A stretch of 64,000 nt of DNA, from positions 1 to 64,000 of the forward strand of contig JAAEAF010003561.1 in the NCBI GenBank assembly GCA_011037195.1, given 5' to 3'. Shown here piece after piece: positions 10,221 through 21,505 of this stretch. This DNA is from Triatoma infestans. Lineage: Eukaryota > Arthropoda > Insecta > Hemiptera > Reduviidae. The notes beneath the pieces are model-generated. The model was not told where the DNA came from. It made no database searches and saw only the letters and a list, made by a program, of their open reading frames with translations. A program made the translations under genes and the position numbers. Every line of letters begins with the position of its first letter. The stretch's first letter is position 1.

Positions 10221-10557
10221 GTGTTACTCACATTAATTAAAAGCTCCCAAATGCTCTTTCCATCCGCCACTTCCTCTAAATCCTCACAAGTATTCCGCTT
10301 TTTTTTTTTTCAATTCCTTTTCATTTTCTGATCAATTTCCAGCCGCTGTTTTGCAGCACACCTTGACCCACCTTTTGTTCCTCGCTGACAGCCTTCCTTC
10401 TGTATCTACAATCTGCTTCTTTCCTTTATTAATAGACATGAAGTCATATTTGCCTTGGCACAAATCATCACCACATTTTTATGTCAGCGCCCCATATTAT
10501 AGCCATCATTCTTTTGGGACAGGAATCCCCACTTTTCTTTCACATTTCGCATTCCAA
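10221..10557. other. No feature recognised
   Basis: Slightly GC-richer, C/T-biased sequence. The 141-aa frame starting at 10351 runs on into H1 copy B and has no coding character. Confidence 0.5.
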
Positions 10558-11517
10558 TTTTTACTTTCTCTTACTCCTAGTAAGAGGAAGTATAGTAATC
10601 GTGTCAAATTTTCGATATCGAGTTTTCACCGAAAATATCCGTTTTGTGGTCCCCTGAGTCCAAAAAAATGGTTTTTAGCAAATGGTCTGTGTGTATGTGA
10701 ACAGAATAGCTCAAAAACGAAAAACCGTAGAATGTTGAAACTTGATATTCCGTTTATGTCTCACCATGGCATCTGACAGTGGGTCATCTGTCAAAATCAA
10801 ATTACTCATCCGGAAATACCACTTTCCTTGTGGGTTTTTTTTACTTTTTTGCGTTTTTCTCAAAAATGGCTCCAACGATTTTCTTCAAACTTGGTATATC
10901 AACTACACATACAAAGAGCTACAACTTTTATTTGAAACATTTCTATGGGAAAATTCATTTAAGGGCAGTTATGGGGAGGGGAGGGGTTAGGTTTCATCTA
11001 AAGTGCTATTTCAGTTTATTAAACAATTCCATCATCTAAATAATGTTAATTAGAATTAAATATTTTGTTGATCGGAAGTGCGTTTACTTTACCACTTTAC
11101 TAAGTGATTTTTCCTCTTTTTCGCGATTTTCTCAAAAAAGGCTCCGACGATTTTCTTGAAACTTCGTTATATAAACTAAACATACAAAGATCTACAACTT
11201 TTATTTGAAACATTTCTCTAGGAAAATTCATTTAATCGCACTTCTAGGGGTGGGGTGGGGTTATGTTTTTCTCTAAAGTGCTATCATAGTTGATTATACA
11301 ATTCTATCATCCAAAGAAAATTAATTAGAAATAAATAGATGGTCAAAATTCCGAAATTTAAGGAAATTAGTAAACCGGAAGTGCGCTTTTACTGAATAGT
11401 TTTTTGAGTTTTCGTCGAATTTAATTAAATTTGGTACACAAACTATAAAATTTGTCAATTATAATTTAGAGAACTGGAGTAAGAGAAAGTTGTGTGAGTG
11501 TTTCACACTAGATTTTT
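10558..11517 (+). repeat. H1 family, long copy B
   Basis: Both ends intact: TTTTTACTTTCTCTTACTCC at 10558-10577, GGAGTAAGAGAAAG at 11476-11489, hairpin GTGTGAGTGTTTCACAC at 11492-11508 and CTAGATTTTT. Very similar to copies A, C and D over long stretches, with a shorter GT tract. Module starts near 10810, 11072 and 11383. Confidence 0.85.
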
Positions 11518-11589
11518 CATTATGTGTTAAAGTAGTAGATCTTGCAAGAATGTTAACTATTTAGCTAAAAAAAAAATAGAAATCAATAT

Positions 11590-12833
11590 AATCTTTATTT
11601 ATAAACAATTTATTAGTGTTGGGTAGTGAGTGTGACGGACGTTTAAAGAGCGAGTGTTTGGTGTGTGAGTGTATTTTGTTGAAAGGAGATTGAGACCCAT
11701 TTTCTTCATTGCAGAGACCATCTATCTGCCCATCCATCATTGTTTCTTGCTCCATCTCTCTGTCTTTCTCTCTTCTGTTTTAAAGTTCAGAGTCGTGAAA
11801 GCAAGAATGTTATGTGGCAACATTCGACCCAGTGCAGTAGTACACCGTGCAGTACAATATATATATATATATAAAAGTGGGGATTGAAAGGATTTCTACT
11901 TGTTAATTCAGTTTTTTTCTTTCTTTCTTTCTCTTTTTGCTCACTTCTTCTTTTTCTTCAGTTCTCTATCTTTGTTCTTCTTCAGTCTGTAGCTTGGACA
12001 CACACACACGCGCAAACTCAGACTGGTTGCCCCTTTAAATGGCCGTTGTTGTCCGGTCATATGTTCGAATAGTGGGGATAAAATAACCAAACGATACAAG
12101 TGCCCTATGTCCTGTACAATAAAACGTGTTGTGTGTGTGTGTGTAAATGTGAGTTCAAAGCCCTTAACAGGAGAGGAACTGTTCGGGATGTGTGCGTGTA
12201 TGCTTGTTGCACCAGTGGCGATGGGTAATCAGTGAGACACCTCTCTCTCACTTGCCTTCTTTCTATTGTCAGACATAGAACTAGTCACTGCTAAAGCGGT
12301 CTCCTCCCCACTACTCTCCTACTTGGCTCTCTCTCCTACCCAATAGCCCTCTTTATCCAACACAGCAGACTCTAGTTCACACACACACACTGAGCAACCA
12401 ACCTTCTTCCTTCTTAAAAAACTTCCCACTCACTTTTACTGTAAACTTCTTAGAAGAAGGACTCTGTTAGTTGTTGCGGCTCTCACTCAACTCACCTAAC
12501 AACAACTTACAGTCAGTGTAGTAATATCTCTTTGGCCGCTTTCCTCGTGGACACGTCGTTCCCCTAAAGTCTGCCACTAATTTACACTCAAGACAGTGCA
12601 CGCTATTCGAGTTCACGTGCAAGCATAACCTTGGACAACTTTGCTATTGACCACGTTTTTTTTTTCCCTTTTTTTATATATAGAATCAGGGCGGGTGGTA
12701 GTGCAGTTTGTGTATTCTATTTATACTATTTTAAATTAATATTTAATACGGAACACATATTGTGTTCCTCTCTCTCAACCGTTACATTAATTTAAACCAA
12801 TCAAAAAATTCAATTTAAAAAGAAAAAGAAAAG
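11590..12833 (+). promoter_or_regulatory. Candidate leader and promoter region of a host gene
   Basis: About 1.2 kb without any of the window's repeat families and visibly less AT-rich, with CT-, CA- and CAACAACA-type stretches typical of arthropod 5' untranslated leaders. TATAAAAG occurs at about 11870-11877 at the end of an (AT)n run, and a weak initiator-like TCAGTG at 12513-12518. It leads directly to the candidate first coding exon at 12834. Promoter position cannot be fixed from sequence alone; the argument is composition and context. Confidence 0.35.
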
Positions 12834-12869
12834 ATGCGACCAATTATACTTGCCACATTTTGTACCGAT
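12834..12869 (+). CDS. Candidate first coding exon ending at a splice donor
   Basis: ATG at 12834 in an A-rich context (AAAAGATGC, a normal insect start context) reads MRPIILATFCTD and ends at GAT|GTGAGTAC, a strong GT donor at 12870. The peptide begins with a basic residue and turns hydrophobic, compatible with the front of a signal peptide split by an intron, a common arrangement in secreted and receptor proteins. Read through, the frame stops soon after the donor, which fits an intron. No downstream exon is recognisable in the window, so the intron would have to be long. The call rests on start context, donor and the leader-like sequence upstream; chance is a real alternative. Confidence 0.35.
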
Positions 12870-13017
12870 GTGAGTACAATAATATTCTTTGCTTGAATGT
12901 TGCACGAAATGCATTTAGAGAGAAAATTGCATGCACAAGTATTAAGCGAATTATGCTTGCCAGACTCACCTTTCTAAATTTAAGATAAGATTAGTGTTGG
13001 TTTTATACGAATTATTT

Positions 13018-13130
13018 CCTAGTTAAAACGAAATATTGTGATCGTGTCAAATTATCGATATCTCCTTCTAACCGGAAGTACATGTTTTTTGAGGCCGCCT
13101 GAATCGGAAAAAATGTTTAGTTTTATTTTT
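13018..13130 (+). repeat. H1 family, head only
   Basis: TTAAAACGAAATATTGTGATCGTGTC then AACCGGAAGTACATGTTTTTTGAGG: the H1 head with an AACCGGAAGT variant in place of CACCGGAAAT. Confidence 0.65.
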
Positions 13131-13589
13131 TCCCCTCAAAGGTAACCCTTAAGTGGGACCATTTTTTTTTTAATAATTATGATTTTGTTTAATTATAATA
13201 AAAATATTAACGAATAATAAACACGACAAATTAAGTAATAAGAAATAATATGAATTATTAGAAAATAAATGATAGTAGCGCAATATAAGTACAAAAAAAG
13301 TAAAAATAAAAAAAATATATCAGCTACCAAAGAAAATTTACAGTTGTAATCAATTTTGATAATGAAATTGTAAAACAAAGGTAATTATCTTCTAGTAATT
13401 GGTTGTATATGATCAAATGGCCATTCTGTTCCGGTTAATAGACTTTTCTTTAAAAGAGGTTGTCTGATGTCGTTCAAAAAATTTACAATAGTATATAATG
13501 TGATCTTTGTTTTGATTTGAAATATTATCACAAGTGCAGGTGAGGGTCATTGACTATCTTAAAACGGAATAAGTATTTTTTTTTCTTAT
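13131..13589. other. AT-rich interval, nothing recognised
   Basis: Very A/T-biased; no coding frame of note. Confidence 0.5.
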
Positions 13590-13849
13590 GTCCATGATTG
13601 GATAGTATCTGTGTTTCTCCTAAACACGAACAAACGCAAACCCGACGACATCTCCACCACGATAAAATTGTACATCCAAGAAAAAAAGGACGACGACTGG
13701 ACATATTAGAACAACTTGAAATATATAAACATAATACACAAAACCTTATAAGCGAACAGACAAAATTCGCAAGTGAACCACTATTCAAAACCATCTTTCA
13801 CAATAACAGTAAAAACGCAAACGCAATAAACAATACACAACTCACCTGA
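13590..13849 (+). pseudogene. Penelope-like element, GIY-YIG C-terminal fragment
   Basis: An 83-codon frame contains GRRLDILEQLEIYKHNTQNL followed by ISEQTKFASEPLF. This combination (KGRxLdxLExLEIYKh...NLLnxQt.F) is characteristic of the end of the GIY-YIG endonuclease-bearing ORF of Penelope-like elements and their relatives, where the Glu of LEIYK belongs to the nuclease region. No reverse transcriptase or GIY/YIG core is visible upstream, so only the last part of the gene survives. Downstream, at 14455, GAAAGGCCGAAACATGTG resembles motifs found after such ORFs, and an LTR-like arm lies at 14535-14690. Recognised from memory of the family, not by alignment. Confidence 0.6.
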
Positions 13850-14534
13850 ACCAAATAGTCTTTAAGTTTTTAAAACCAAATAGATTTCAGTTTTAGCTTT
13901 TCAGTGTTAGCTGAAAGTCTGTCCATACGAATCAAGACAGCATTTAGTTGTACATATATGAATAATATATGCAAATCCGAGAAAATAAAATGTTAATGTG
14001 GATGTATGTTACATTAAGGTTGGATAACACCCTCATATCATTTTTCAGTGATAAATTATAAAAGTCTGTTCTTGGGCTCGTTTAGACTTGTTATATTTAG
14101 GCATGTAAAGAACCCTTATTTAAGTATACATGCGTGCGCGGATGGTGAATTATGAAAGGTGAAATGTAGAATGGAATGCGTAATTATCAATCAACTTGCT
14201 TATATAGATTAATTGTTCAACAACATATTCATTTATCTATATTATCTTAGATCATTCAGCATGTATTTTATCATTTCTTGTCAGTAACTATTTCACACCA
14301 GCCAACGGGCTGACACAGTGTTATTTCGCTCTGTTATAAAGAAATAAATAAAATATTAAGATAGTACGGGTAATTAATCTAATTAATTCCCCATTCCGCC
14401 TTCAAAAAACGTAGTTTAAGTTATACATCTCCACTTGTTGGATGTTTCCATTTTGAAAGGCCGAAACATGTGTTTTCCCACTCAGGTACCAACACTCCTC
14501 TTAACCTAGTTAGGTTCAAACAAAAACATTTTTA
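13850..14534. other. Non-coding interval
   Basis: AT-rich. Contains the GAAAGGCCGAAAC motif at about 14455 discussed with the Penelope-like fragment; otherwise nothing. Confidence 0.45.
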
Positions 14535-14690
14535 AAACCAGTGTATCAAATAAATTTGCTCTGAACAAGTCTATGTTTTCACGCTATTTGACTAAAAACA
14601 TCCTGATTATGAGCGAACGCCCGAAACCTGTTGATGACACAAAAAGAAACGGAAAATATCTCTGATACAAAACAATCTGGTTTGAAACAC
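14535..14690 (+). repeat. Penelope-LTR-like arm, single diverged copy
   Basis: AAATTTGCTCTGAACAAGTC, then CATCCTGATTATGAGCGAACGCCCGAAACC...GATGACAC and AACGGAAAATATCTCTGAT. The block order matches the arms at 24055, 49786, 56157 and 57360, with the core partly degraded. Confidence 0.65.
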
Positions 14691-15150
14691 TCATAAGACT
14701 ATCTCTCTTACTGCAATTTATATAGTTGTTAGTGACTAATTCTTTTACGACTAATTACTTTTACCACTAATTCTTAGTGACAAATGACGACTAGATATTT
14801 ACTTGTCTTCAAAATAATGTCAAAGGGACACATTCTAAACTTTAATAAAACTAATTTTTTGGATTCCAGATTTGAAGAAAATTAGGTTTACCGGAAATGC
14901 GATTTTACAAAAAAGTGTTTTTGAAGTTTTTGAAATCGTAACCCAGGCTTGCTGGATAGATAGAAACTTGGAATGCTTGCTGAATAGACTGAAACTTATA
15001 ACTTTTATTAGAAACATTTTTCCATAAAAAAAAAAAAATAATTATATCGGATAGTTGTGCGGAATGCTTGACGTTAATATCAAATTTTATATGTAGTTGG
15101 TTCAGTGTTTACAGAGAGCCATAATATAATCATCACTTCTCTTACCCGTC
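14691..15150. repeat. H1 family fragments in both orientations
   Basis: Minus-strand tail (GTTTGAAACACTCATAAGACTATCTCTCTTACTGC, beginning within the last bases of the previous feature) followed by plus-strand 3' module pieces from about 14858 (CCAGATTTGAAGAAAATTAGG, TACCGGAAATGCGATTTTAC). Confidence 0.6.
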
Positions 15151-15202
15151 AAGATAAGTAGGTTTGTCCATATCCCCCACCACCACCGCCACTATATATA
15201 TA

Positions 15203-15433
15203 TTTTTTTTTTATTTAGGGCGCGTCAGCATCTATGGTCATTGGCGCCCGGAGCCTTGTCAGTGCACTGCCGGCATCCGGACAATGTTCTCTCGTAACAG
15301 ACAACACTGTATGACCGGGCAGTGATCTGTAGAGGCTCCTAGGAAAAAAAAGGGCGGCACACCTGCACTCGAACCCGTGACCTCACGCATGAGAGTCCAG
15401 TACGCTAACCACTTAGCTGTCCTCTTCCCTTCT
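15203..15433 (-). mobile_element. tRNA-derived SINE, tail type A
   Basis: Minus strand head GAAGGGAAGAGGACAGCTAAG, A-box-like GTGGTTAGCGTACTGG, B-box region GGTTCGAGTGCAGG, the CCTAGGAGCCTCTAC block and the tail GATGCTGACGCGCCCTAAAT plus A-run. The head is more complete than in the copy at 6694. Confidence 0.8.
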
Positions 15434-15770
15434 CTATATTCATGTTAGGACATGTACGCAAAATTTGGGTTAAAAGAAAATTTGTAATTTTATATAGTAT
15501 AATTGGATTAAAAGGAGTAAGAGTAAGTCGTGCGCAGATAATTTTGATAGAATCATATAACAAACAAAAATAGCACATTGGAAGAAAACATAACCCCACC
15601 CCTCCCCCAAAAGCCTCCTTAAATGAATTTTCCTCGTAGAAATTTTCAAATAAAAGTTTTAGCGATTTATATGGGTAAATTGATATTCCAAGTTTAAAGA
15701 AAATCGTTATAGCCGTTTTCAAGAAAATCGCAAAATAATGAAACATCCGGTCAGTAACGGTAGGCGGACA
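15434..15770. repeat. H1 family fragments, plus then minus
   Basis: A plus-strand tail at about 15510-15535 (GAGTAAGAGTAAGTCGTGC) meets a minus-strand piece from about 15590 (CACCCCTCCCCCAAAAG, complement of the GGGGAGGGGTG block). Confidence 0.6.
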
Positions 15771-16330
15771 TGGCCTCGCTCTTTACACTGGAATTAAAAT
15801 TTAAAAAAAAAAAAAAGAGGGAATTTAAACAATTTATGCTATCTAATAAAGGAATCAAATATTTGAACAAAACAGTTTATCCAGATGAGGGTAATCGCTT
15901 TTATCATAGCCCTGAAAGTACAATTTGCCGTTGGAAGTTTATTTGTTCGTTTTCTTAGGCCACAGATTTAATAATGTAGCAGAGAGTGTGTAGGCAGTGA
16001 ACTGTATTTGAAATTGCCCCCTCCTTGGGCTGTTTGCCTTTAGTGAAATGGTTCAGTTCCGTTTCTTATCTGCAACATTATCTCTCTGTTGAATGACTAA
16101 TAGCAGCCGCCTTTTCAAGGGCTCTTTAAGAATATTGTAATGTAACTTTCAATATATATCTATACAATACATACCATATTATTATTATTTATTCAGTCAT
16201 TGTTCCATTATTTGCAGTAAAATTGTATTATTAATAGAATATTATTTGTCAAACAAATTCATTGAATAATAAAATTGTATTAATATTTATTTATTAGAGA
16301 TTGATTTATAACATAGTAACAAGTATTTAA
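15771..16330. other. No feature recognised
   Basis: Moderately AT-rich; no conserved frame. The 62-aa frame at 15770 begins with a lysine run from an A-tract. Confidence 0.5.
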
Positions 16331-16725
16331 TATTTTTTACTTTCTCTCTTGCTGCTGTGAGGGGAACTATTGTGATTGTAGCAAATTTTTTTGAAATTGA
16401 CTTTTCACCGGAAATCATGATTTTTTTGCTATTTCCTTGAAGACGGCTCCAACGATTTCCTTTAAACCTGCAACATTAACCACACATATAAAGAGCTAAA
16501 ACTTTTATTTCAAACATTTCTACGGGGAAAATTCATTTAAGGGGGCTTTTTCAGGTAGGAGTGGGGTTGTGTTTTCCTCTAAAGTGCTATTTCAGTTCAT
16601 TATACAATTCTAACGTCTAAATAATACTAATTATGGATTAAATGTGTTGCCCGAAGTTCCAAGTTTGAAGAAAATCGGATGACCGGAAGTGCGTTTTTAC
16701 TGAAAAGTATTTATTCATGTAAGGT
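16331..16725 (+). repeat. H1 family, internally deleted copy without tail
   Basis: Head TTTTTACTTTCTCTCTTGCTGC, CACCGGAAATC, then the ACGGCTCCAACGATTTCC module, GGAGTGGGGTTGTGTTTTCCTC and GACCGGAAGTGCG at 16681. The middle block with the GT tract is missing. Confidence 0.7.
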
Positions 16726-17570
16726 GAAGAAGAATGCTCTTTTTTCAGATGTAAACAAATGTAATAAAGTTGCTAAATCTGGGTTTATTGCATAATATAT
16801 TTATAGTGAAATATTGGTGTATTATATAGTAATTTATATATTTATGTGCTGGCAGCAGGCACATATAACAAGGAAAACAATCTGTTGTTGAATTATTGGA
16901 ATAAACAGTCCGTGGTTTGGTCCCTTTAGGAGATGTAGTTGATATATAGTATAATAAAGAAGAGAATATAACAGTCTTTGGAAGTAAGAAGAAAGGAAAG
17001 GAGAAATAGGAGAAGTTATTTAAAAAGTTTCCAGGGTCGCCAGAAACTAGATAAAACCATACTGCAGTGCTCAGGTGTAAATATTGCGCTGGCTATAGAA
17101 GAAATGCGGTAATGGTTGGTTTGTATTTGTTGGACGGGTGGGTGGTTTATTTCCAGAAGTTTGTGTTGTTAAAGTTTAGTGTTCTGTTATAATAGTTTTA
17201 ATTAGATCATCTAATTATCAAGGGAGTTTAACTATTGTTTCTTGATACGAATCTAGAATGTTATTTTTTTTTTTATTATTAAATATTCCGAATATATATA
17301 GAAAACTATGATTAAAAACTTTTCCTAAATGGCGCCACATGTTACAAGAAATTTTTTTTTACATTTTCAGTCACGCTAAACCAGTATTTTTCTTGCAGTT
17401 ATTTTTTATAAAAATCACAAAGAATGCCTAGAAGTTATTGGCTACTTTCTTTAAAAAAACAAAAAAAAAAAACAACCCTGGTAGAAATTACCCACACCGA
17501 AATTCTCTCCCCACAATTACCAAAGTTCTAACAGATAATTTTTTTCTTTAAATTTACAATGCTAATTTCT
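16726..17570. other. No feature recognised
   Basis: No coding frame, no terminal repeats. Confidence 0.5.
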
Positions 17571-17700
17571 CGATTAAAATAAGTTTTTCTAAAAAAAAGA
17601 GAAGTTCAAATAAAAGTTATAGGTTATCTATTTCCATTCAGTAAACATTCCCAGTTTAAAGAAAATCGATTGAAGCCTTTCCATTCCTTATAATCAAGTC
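17571..17700 (-). repeat. H1 family fragment
   Basis: AAGTTCAAATAAAAGTTATAGG and CCCAGTTTAAAGAAAATCG are the complement of the AACTTTTATTTGAA module. Confidence 0.5.
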
Positions 17701-18069
17701 ATAAACCTACATTAATAGATAAAAATAGTATAATGTTTTATATGGAAAAATGACATTATTTAGTCTCTGCCTCACTCACTCTTTTTCTCTCTCTTCTATT
17801 TTCATAATAGCCTTTTACATTTTTTCATTTCAAAGAGGAAAATTAATGAGTATTTCCAAATAAATGATATTATTTTGCGTGACTGGCAAATTATATGATT
17901 TGTGAATATCCTATCTGTTAGGCATAATATCGATTTACCAACTTATTTAAAATGTTAATATTTAATAAGCTAAAAAAAAAAAAAAAAAGGAGAAAAAAAT
18001 TCTAGATTAATGTAGATATATCTACAATTCTATCCCCTAAGTTTGACATTTTATTGAATTCAAGGGAAT
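17701..18069. other. AT-rich interval, nothing recognised
   Basis: A short (CT)n region near 17765-17800 and an A-run near 17970; nothing else. Confidence 0.5.
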
Positions 18070-18225
18070 CTATGGTTATTTTTTAATAGATTTTTTTCTT
18101 TCTCTTAAGGAAAACATAAGTATTGCGATTGTCTCATGCTTTCGAAATTAAATTTTCCTATCTTAAATCTTTTGAGTTGTGTGTTTTGTTTTAACATTAC
18201 CCAAAAATTAAAATTTAAAAAAAAA
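18070..18225 (+). repeat. H1 family, degraded head
   Basis: TTTTTTTCTTTCTCTTAAGGAAAACATAAGTATTGCGATTGTCTC: recognisable head, the rest decays quickly. Confidence 0.5.
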
Positions 18226-18313
18226 GAAAGGACAAATTCAAAGGTATACCAAATTAAAGTGTGCGATTAAGTCATCACCGTCGAGTCAATTATACGAAGG
18301 AATAAGGTATTGG

Positions 18314-19540
18314 AAGGTTACGGCTAGACGGACGGATTTTAACGAAGGCTTTCTTATGGAAATTAACGGAACGTTTTATGACGTAAAGCCCCGGCTAGAC
18401 TGTCCGATAAATAACGCAATTATTAACGCGTTAAATCAAGTAGGTTTCCTAGTCGACCGGCTACATGATCGATTTTTAACGTAGTACAGTTGTTCCATCA
18501 GTGGAGAACGTGTCATTCCAAAAGCATTTTGCAGAAATACATTGTTCAAAGAGTAAGGTAAAGTTAAGCAATACATTTGATATGTTTTTGGTGATGTTGT
18601 GTGTTTGTGTGCTGGTAGTTTGTGTAGCAAGAGCGGTTTAGTAAAGGGGGGCTTGTAAGTATATATGTTTAAGAGAGAAGTAATAAGAAATAATTAAGAA
18701 AACACTGGTAGATTAAATTAAATATATTATCTTTGAAGATATTTAAATATTTTACAATATCACAACTATTATGCTTGAAATTAATTATTTATCTAGATTT
18801 AATGCAAGCTCTTATGTTTAAACTTGTATCTGGCACTGATTCCTAAGTGTTCTGCTTCGATGTCTACAACAAACTATATTGAAGGAATGTCTTCTAATTG
18901 TTATTTCAAATTTTCCCCTATGAGAAGTAGGGGTACGCAATGTTATCAAGTTCATGAACTCTAAAAGACAATAGTGGTCTTCTACCTGAAATGTCCTTTT
19001 GCAACGGAATTGTCACATATTTTGATTTTTTTTCAAATTAAATATATTTTTATATTTCTTGCATCCATCACATTATAAGACGATGACGCCATAATCTCCA
19101 TTGACAGCTTCACACACACACTTAGCCACGCGTCTATGTTTTTGTTTCGATTTTTAAACTCCGTATCAGAGGGATCATATAAACATTTGTGCTTTTGTAT
19201 TTCAAGAATTAATACTTCACTGTCGATGTAATAATCCATGTTGTATAAATAATGAACCAAAATAAATTGGATATATAAAATATAACAAAATTCAAAAGCG
19301 AGTAGTACAAGGGAACTATACAAACAGAACGGCAACCTCCGTTTCGTTGTTTTCCACCCGTCTAGCCAGTCACACTACGTTATTTCTCGATGAAGTATGG
19401 GCTCGGATCCATCCTTCTGCGTTATGACCTTGAGAACGCGTGTCTGTATCTACCTCATACGATAATTTCAGCGTCTAGCCATTTCCCCTACTATCAGCGT
19501 AGTCCATATTTCTTGCGTTATTTAACGCAGCCATAGCCTT
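18314..19540. mobile_element. Candidate TIR DNA transposon carrying MADF cargo
   Basis: Ends are AAGGTTACGGCT (18314-18325) and AGCCATAGCCTT (19529-19540), an inverted repeat matching at 10 of 12 positions. Both subterminal regions are unusually GC-rich for the window and contain GCTAGAC/GTCTAGC and AACGC/GCGTT motifs, as in many Harbinger-like non-autonomous elements. The interior includes a MADF-domain remnant on the minus strand (separate entry). I could not define a target duplication, so the exact ends and superfamily remain uncertain. Confidence 0.5.
19033..19239 (-). pseudogene. MADF-domain protein fragment
   Basis: From the Met at 19239 the minus strand reads DSEVLILEIQKHKCLYDPSD, then FKNRNKNIDAWLSVC. 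This matches the MADF (Myb/SANT-like, DNA-binding) pattern: LIxEIxxxxxLYDxxxxxYxxRxxxxxAWxxI. MADF proteins are host transcription factors in arthropods and are also the second gene of PIF/Harbinger transposons. The fragment sits inside a terminal-inverted-repeat element, so transposon cargo is more likely than a host gene. The domain's third helix is not recovered in this frame. Confidence 0.55.
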
Positions 19541-20045
19541 AGGGGGCAAAATCGTCAACCGGAAAAGCAGCTTTACTAAATGCCCTTTTTTTCCCCTGAT
19601 TTTCTTGAAAACAATTAGAAAGTTTTTCTTCAAACTTTTTTTTTTTTATTTATTTTTAATACACTACCAGCAAAAGTACTGCGATGGTGTCAAAGTTTTG
19701 AAATAGAGTTTTTTCACCGGAAATACAAGTTTTGAAGTCCCCTGAGTAAGAAAAAAAAGAGAAGTTTTTAGCGAATGGGGTTGTGTGAAAAACATTTAAA
19801 AAATGAAAAAAATACTTCGTTACAAATATGATTCTACCACCTCTAATAGATAATAAGATGATTCATTAAACGTATTGCTAGGATTCAAAATTTGGAGAGA
19901 ATGGTTTGTTGGAAAAAATGGTTGAGTTTTTGGAATTTTGGAACACTAATTGCATGAAACTTTTTTTTGGAACAATTCTTATAGAAAATTGTTTTGTGGG
20001 ATAGCTACGTCGTCACGATCCCCCCCCCCCCCACAGTCCGTTTAG
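19541..20045 (+). repeat. H1 family fragments
   Basis: 3' module (CGTCAACCGGAAAAGCAGC at about 19550) followed by a new head (ACTACCAGCAAAAGTACTGCGATGGTGTC, CACCGGAAATAC) and a G/C-run region at about 20020. Confidence 0.6.
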
Positions 20046-20605
20046 ATTCTCCCACTCAATGATAATGAATCAAAACCAAATATAACCATAAATTTCAATT
20101 ACAACCGTAATTGCAGTAAGGAAAGCCAGTATTTTAGATCAAGAGTTTTGTCATATTATTCTTTAATACATAAACAAATAATTATATTTATAAACATAAG
20201 TGGAATGTTATGTTTTCCTGTTGTGGTATCATGGTTTTAAAACATTGTCAGTGAAAGGTATAAAAAAAGTATATATATACATCTACATCACACAGCATCT
20301 CTCATCTCTTATTGTATGAGTAATCTCACTATAAATCAATGCAAGTCCAGAACTTCTCCTCACTTGCTCATGCTCTCTCCTAGTCTTAGTGCAGTTTCAA
20401 GAAATATTTATAGTCCTCTGACATTCACACGCCACGCTCACATGTTTTATATATATATATGTATAATTTGTTTTTTATATATTTTTCCATGTATTATGTT
20501 GCAAGTTACAAGAGTTCTCTGTTTGTTTGGAAGATAATGTTTGCTGTGCAAGATTCTTGCCCAATAATACTTTATATATTTATATAAATATTTATTTAAA
20601 AAAAT
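20046..20605. other. No feature recognised
   Basis: AT-rich with short (TA)n tracts at about 20268 and 20445. Confidence 0.5.
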
Positions 20606-21260
20606 CTGGTTTAAAACATTCACACTACCTTTCTCTTACCATATAATATTATGGATAAAATGATACCTGGATGATTATGGATTATGATAAAATGACTAGG
20701 TAACATAAAACTATAAAGAGATGGTTTGGGAGTCCTATCTAATACCCCAGGCAGGTTTAGAAGTGATAACATTGTTTGTTCCGAAGAGATCGCCAATAAC
20801 TTTGAATCAAGTAGTTTGAAATTTAACGATACAAATTCTACATAACTACTTAAAATACATTTTTTGGGGGGGAAAAATGTTACAAATAAAAGTAATGGTT
20901 CCACATCCTGTAGTTTAGCATTCCAAGCTTTTAAACGAAATTGTTATAAATTGTTTCCGAGTAAATTCCCGAAAACTCAAATGTTATTTTGTAACGCCGC
21001 ATTTCCGGTTATCCGATTTTTTTTTTAAATTTGGAATTCTAGTCATACTTTAATAAATTGTGTATTTAAATTATATTAGTGTTGTTATACATCGTATACA
21101 AGTGACCCCTTTTGACTCAAATAAAAGGAAAGCTTAAAGCTAATGTTCTCCCACAATCTCCCAAAGTTATTTCTATGTATGTAGATAGTATGCGAAGTAT
21201 AAGGTAAACCATTGTACCAGTTTTCGAGAAAATCTCAAAAAACTAAAAAAATTAAAATAA
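20606..21260 (-). repeat. H1 family fragments
   Basis: Tail complement AATCTGGTTTAAAACATTCACACTACCTTTCTCTTACC at 20603-20640. Further minus-strand modules follow at about 20990-21030 (CGCATTTCCGGTTATCCGATTTT) and 21215-21250 (TTTTCGAGAAAATCTCAAAAAAC). Confidence 0.6.
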
Positions 21261-21505
21261 CCTCCAGTTATGTCGCACTTTTCTTTTTGATGGAGTTTGT
21301 CCGAAACCTTCGTATCACATGCGATCGTTGTACCCTAACGTAATAACAAGTTTGTGTTTTCTGCGATTCATAATTTTCGAGATATTCACATCGCACACTT
21401 ACTCTCTTTCACAAAATTGCAAAATTTACATATTTTCCTAAAAATAGAAAATGTATACTATGCGCCACATTTAGTTGATCTTAACAGTACCCATGTTAAA
21501 TGTTA

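Noticed and set aside
10351..10776. 141-aa open frame
   Set aside because: Starts in unassigned sequence and runs into the H1 copy B head; low coding character.
11857..11877. Firm TATA box
   Set aside because: TATAAAAG is the end of an (AT)n run and far from the candidate ATG; kept only as a weak note in the leader entry.
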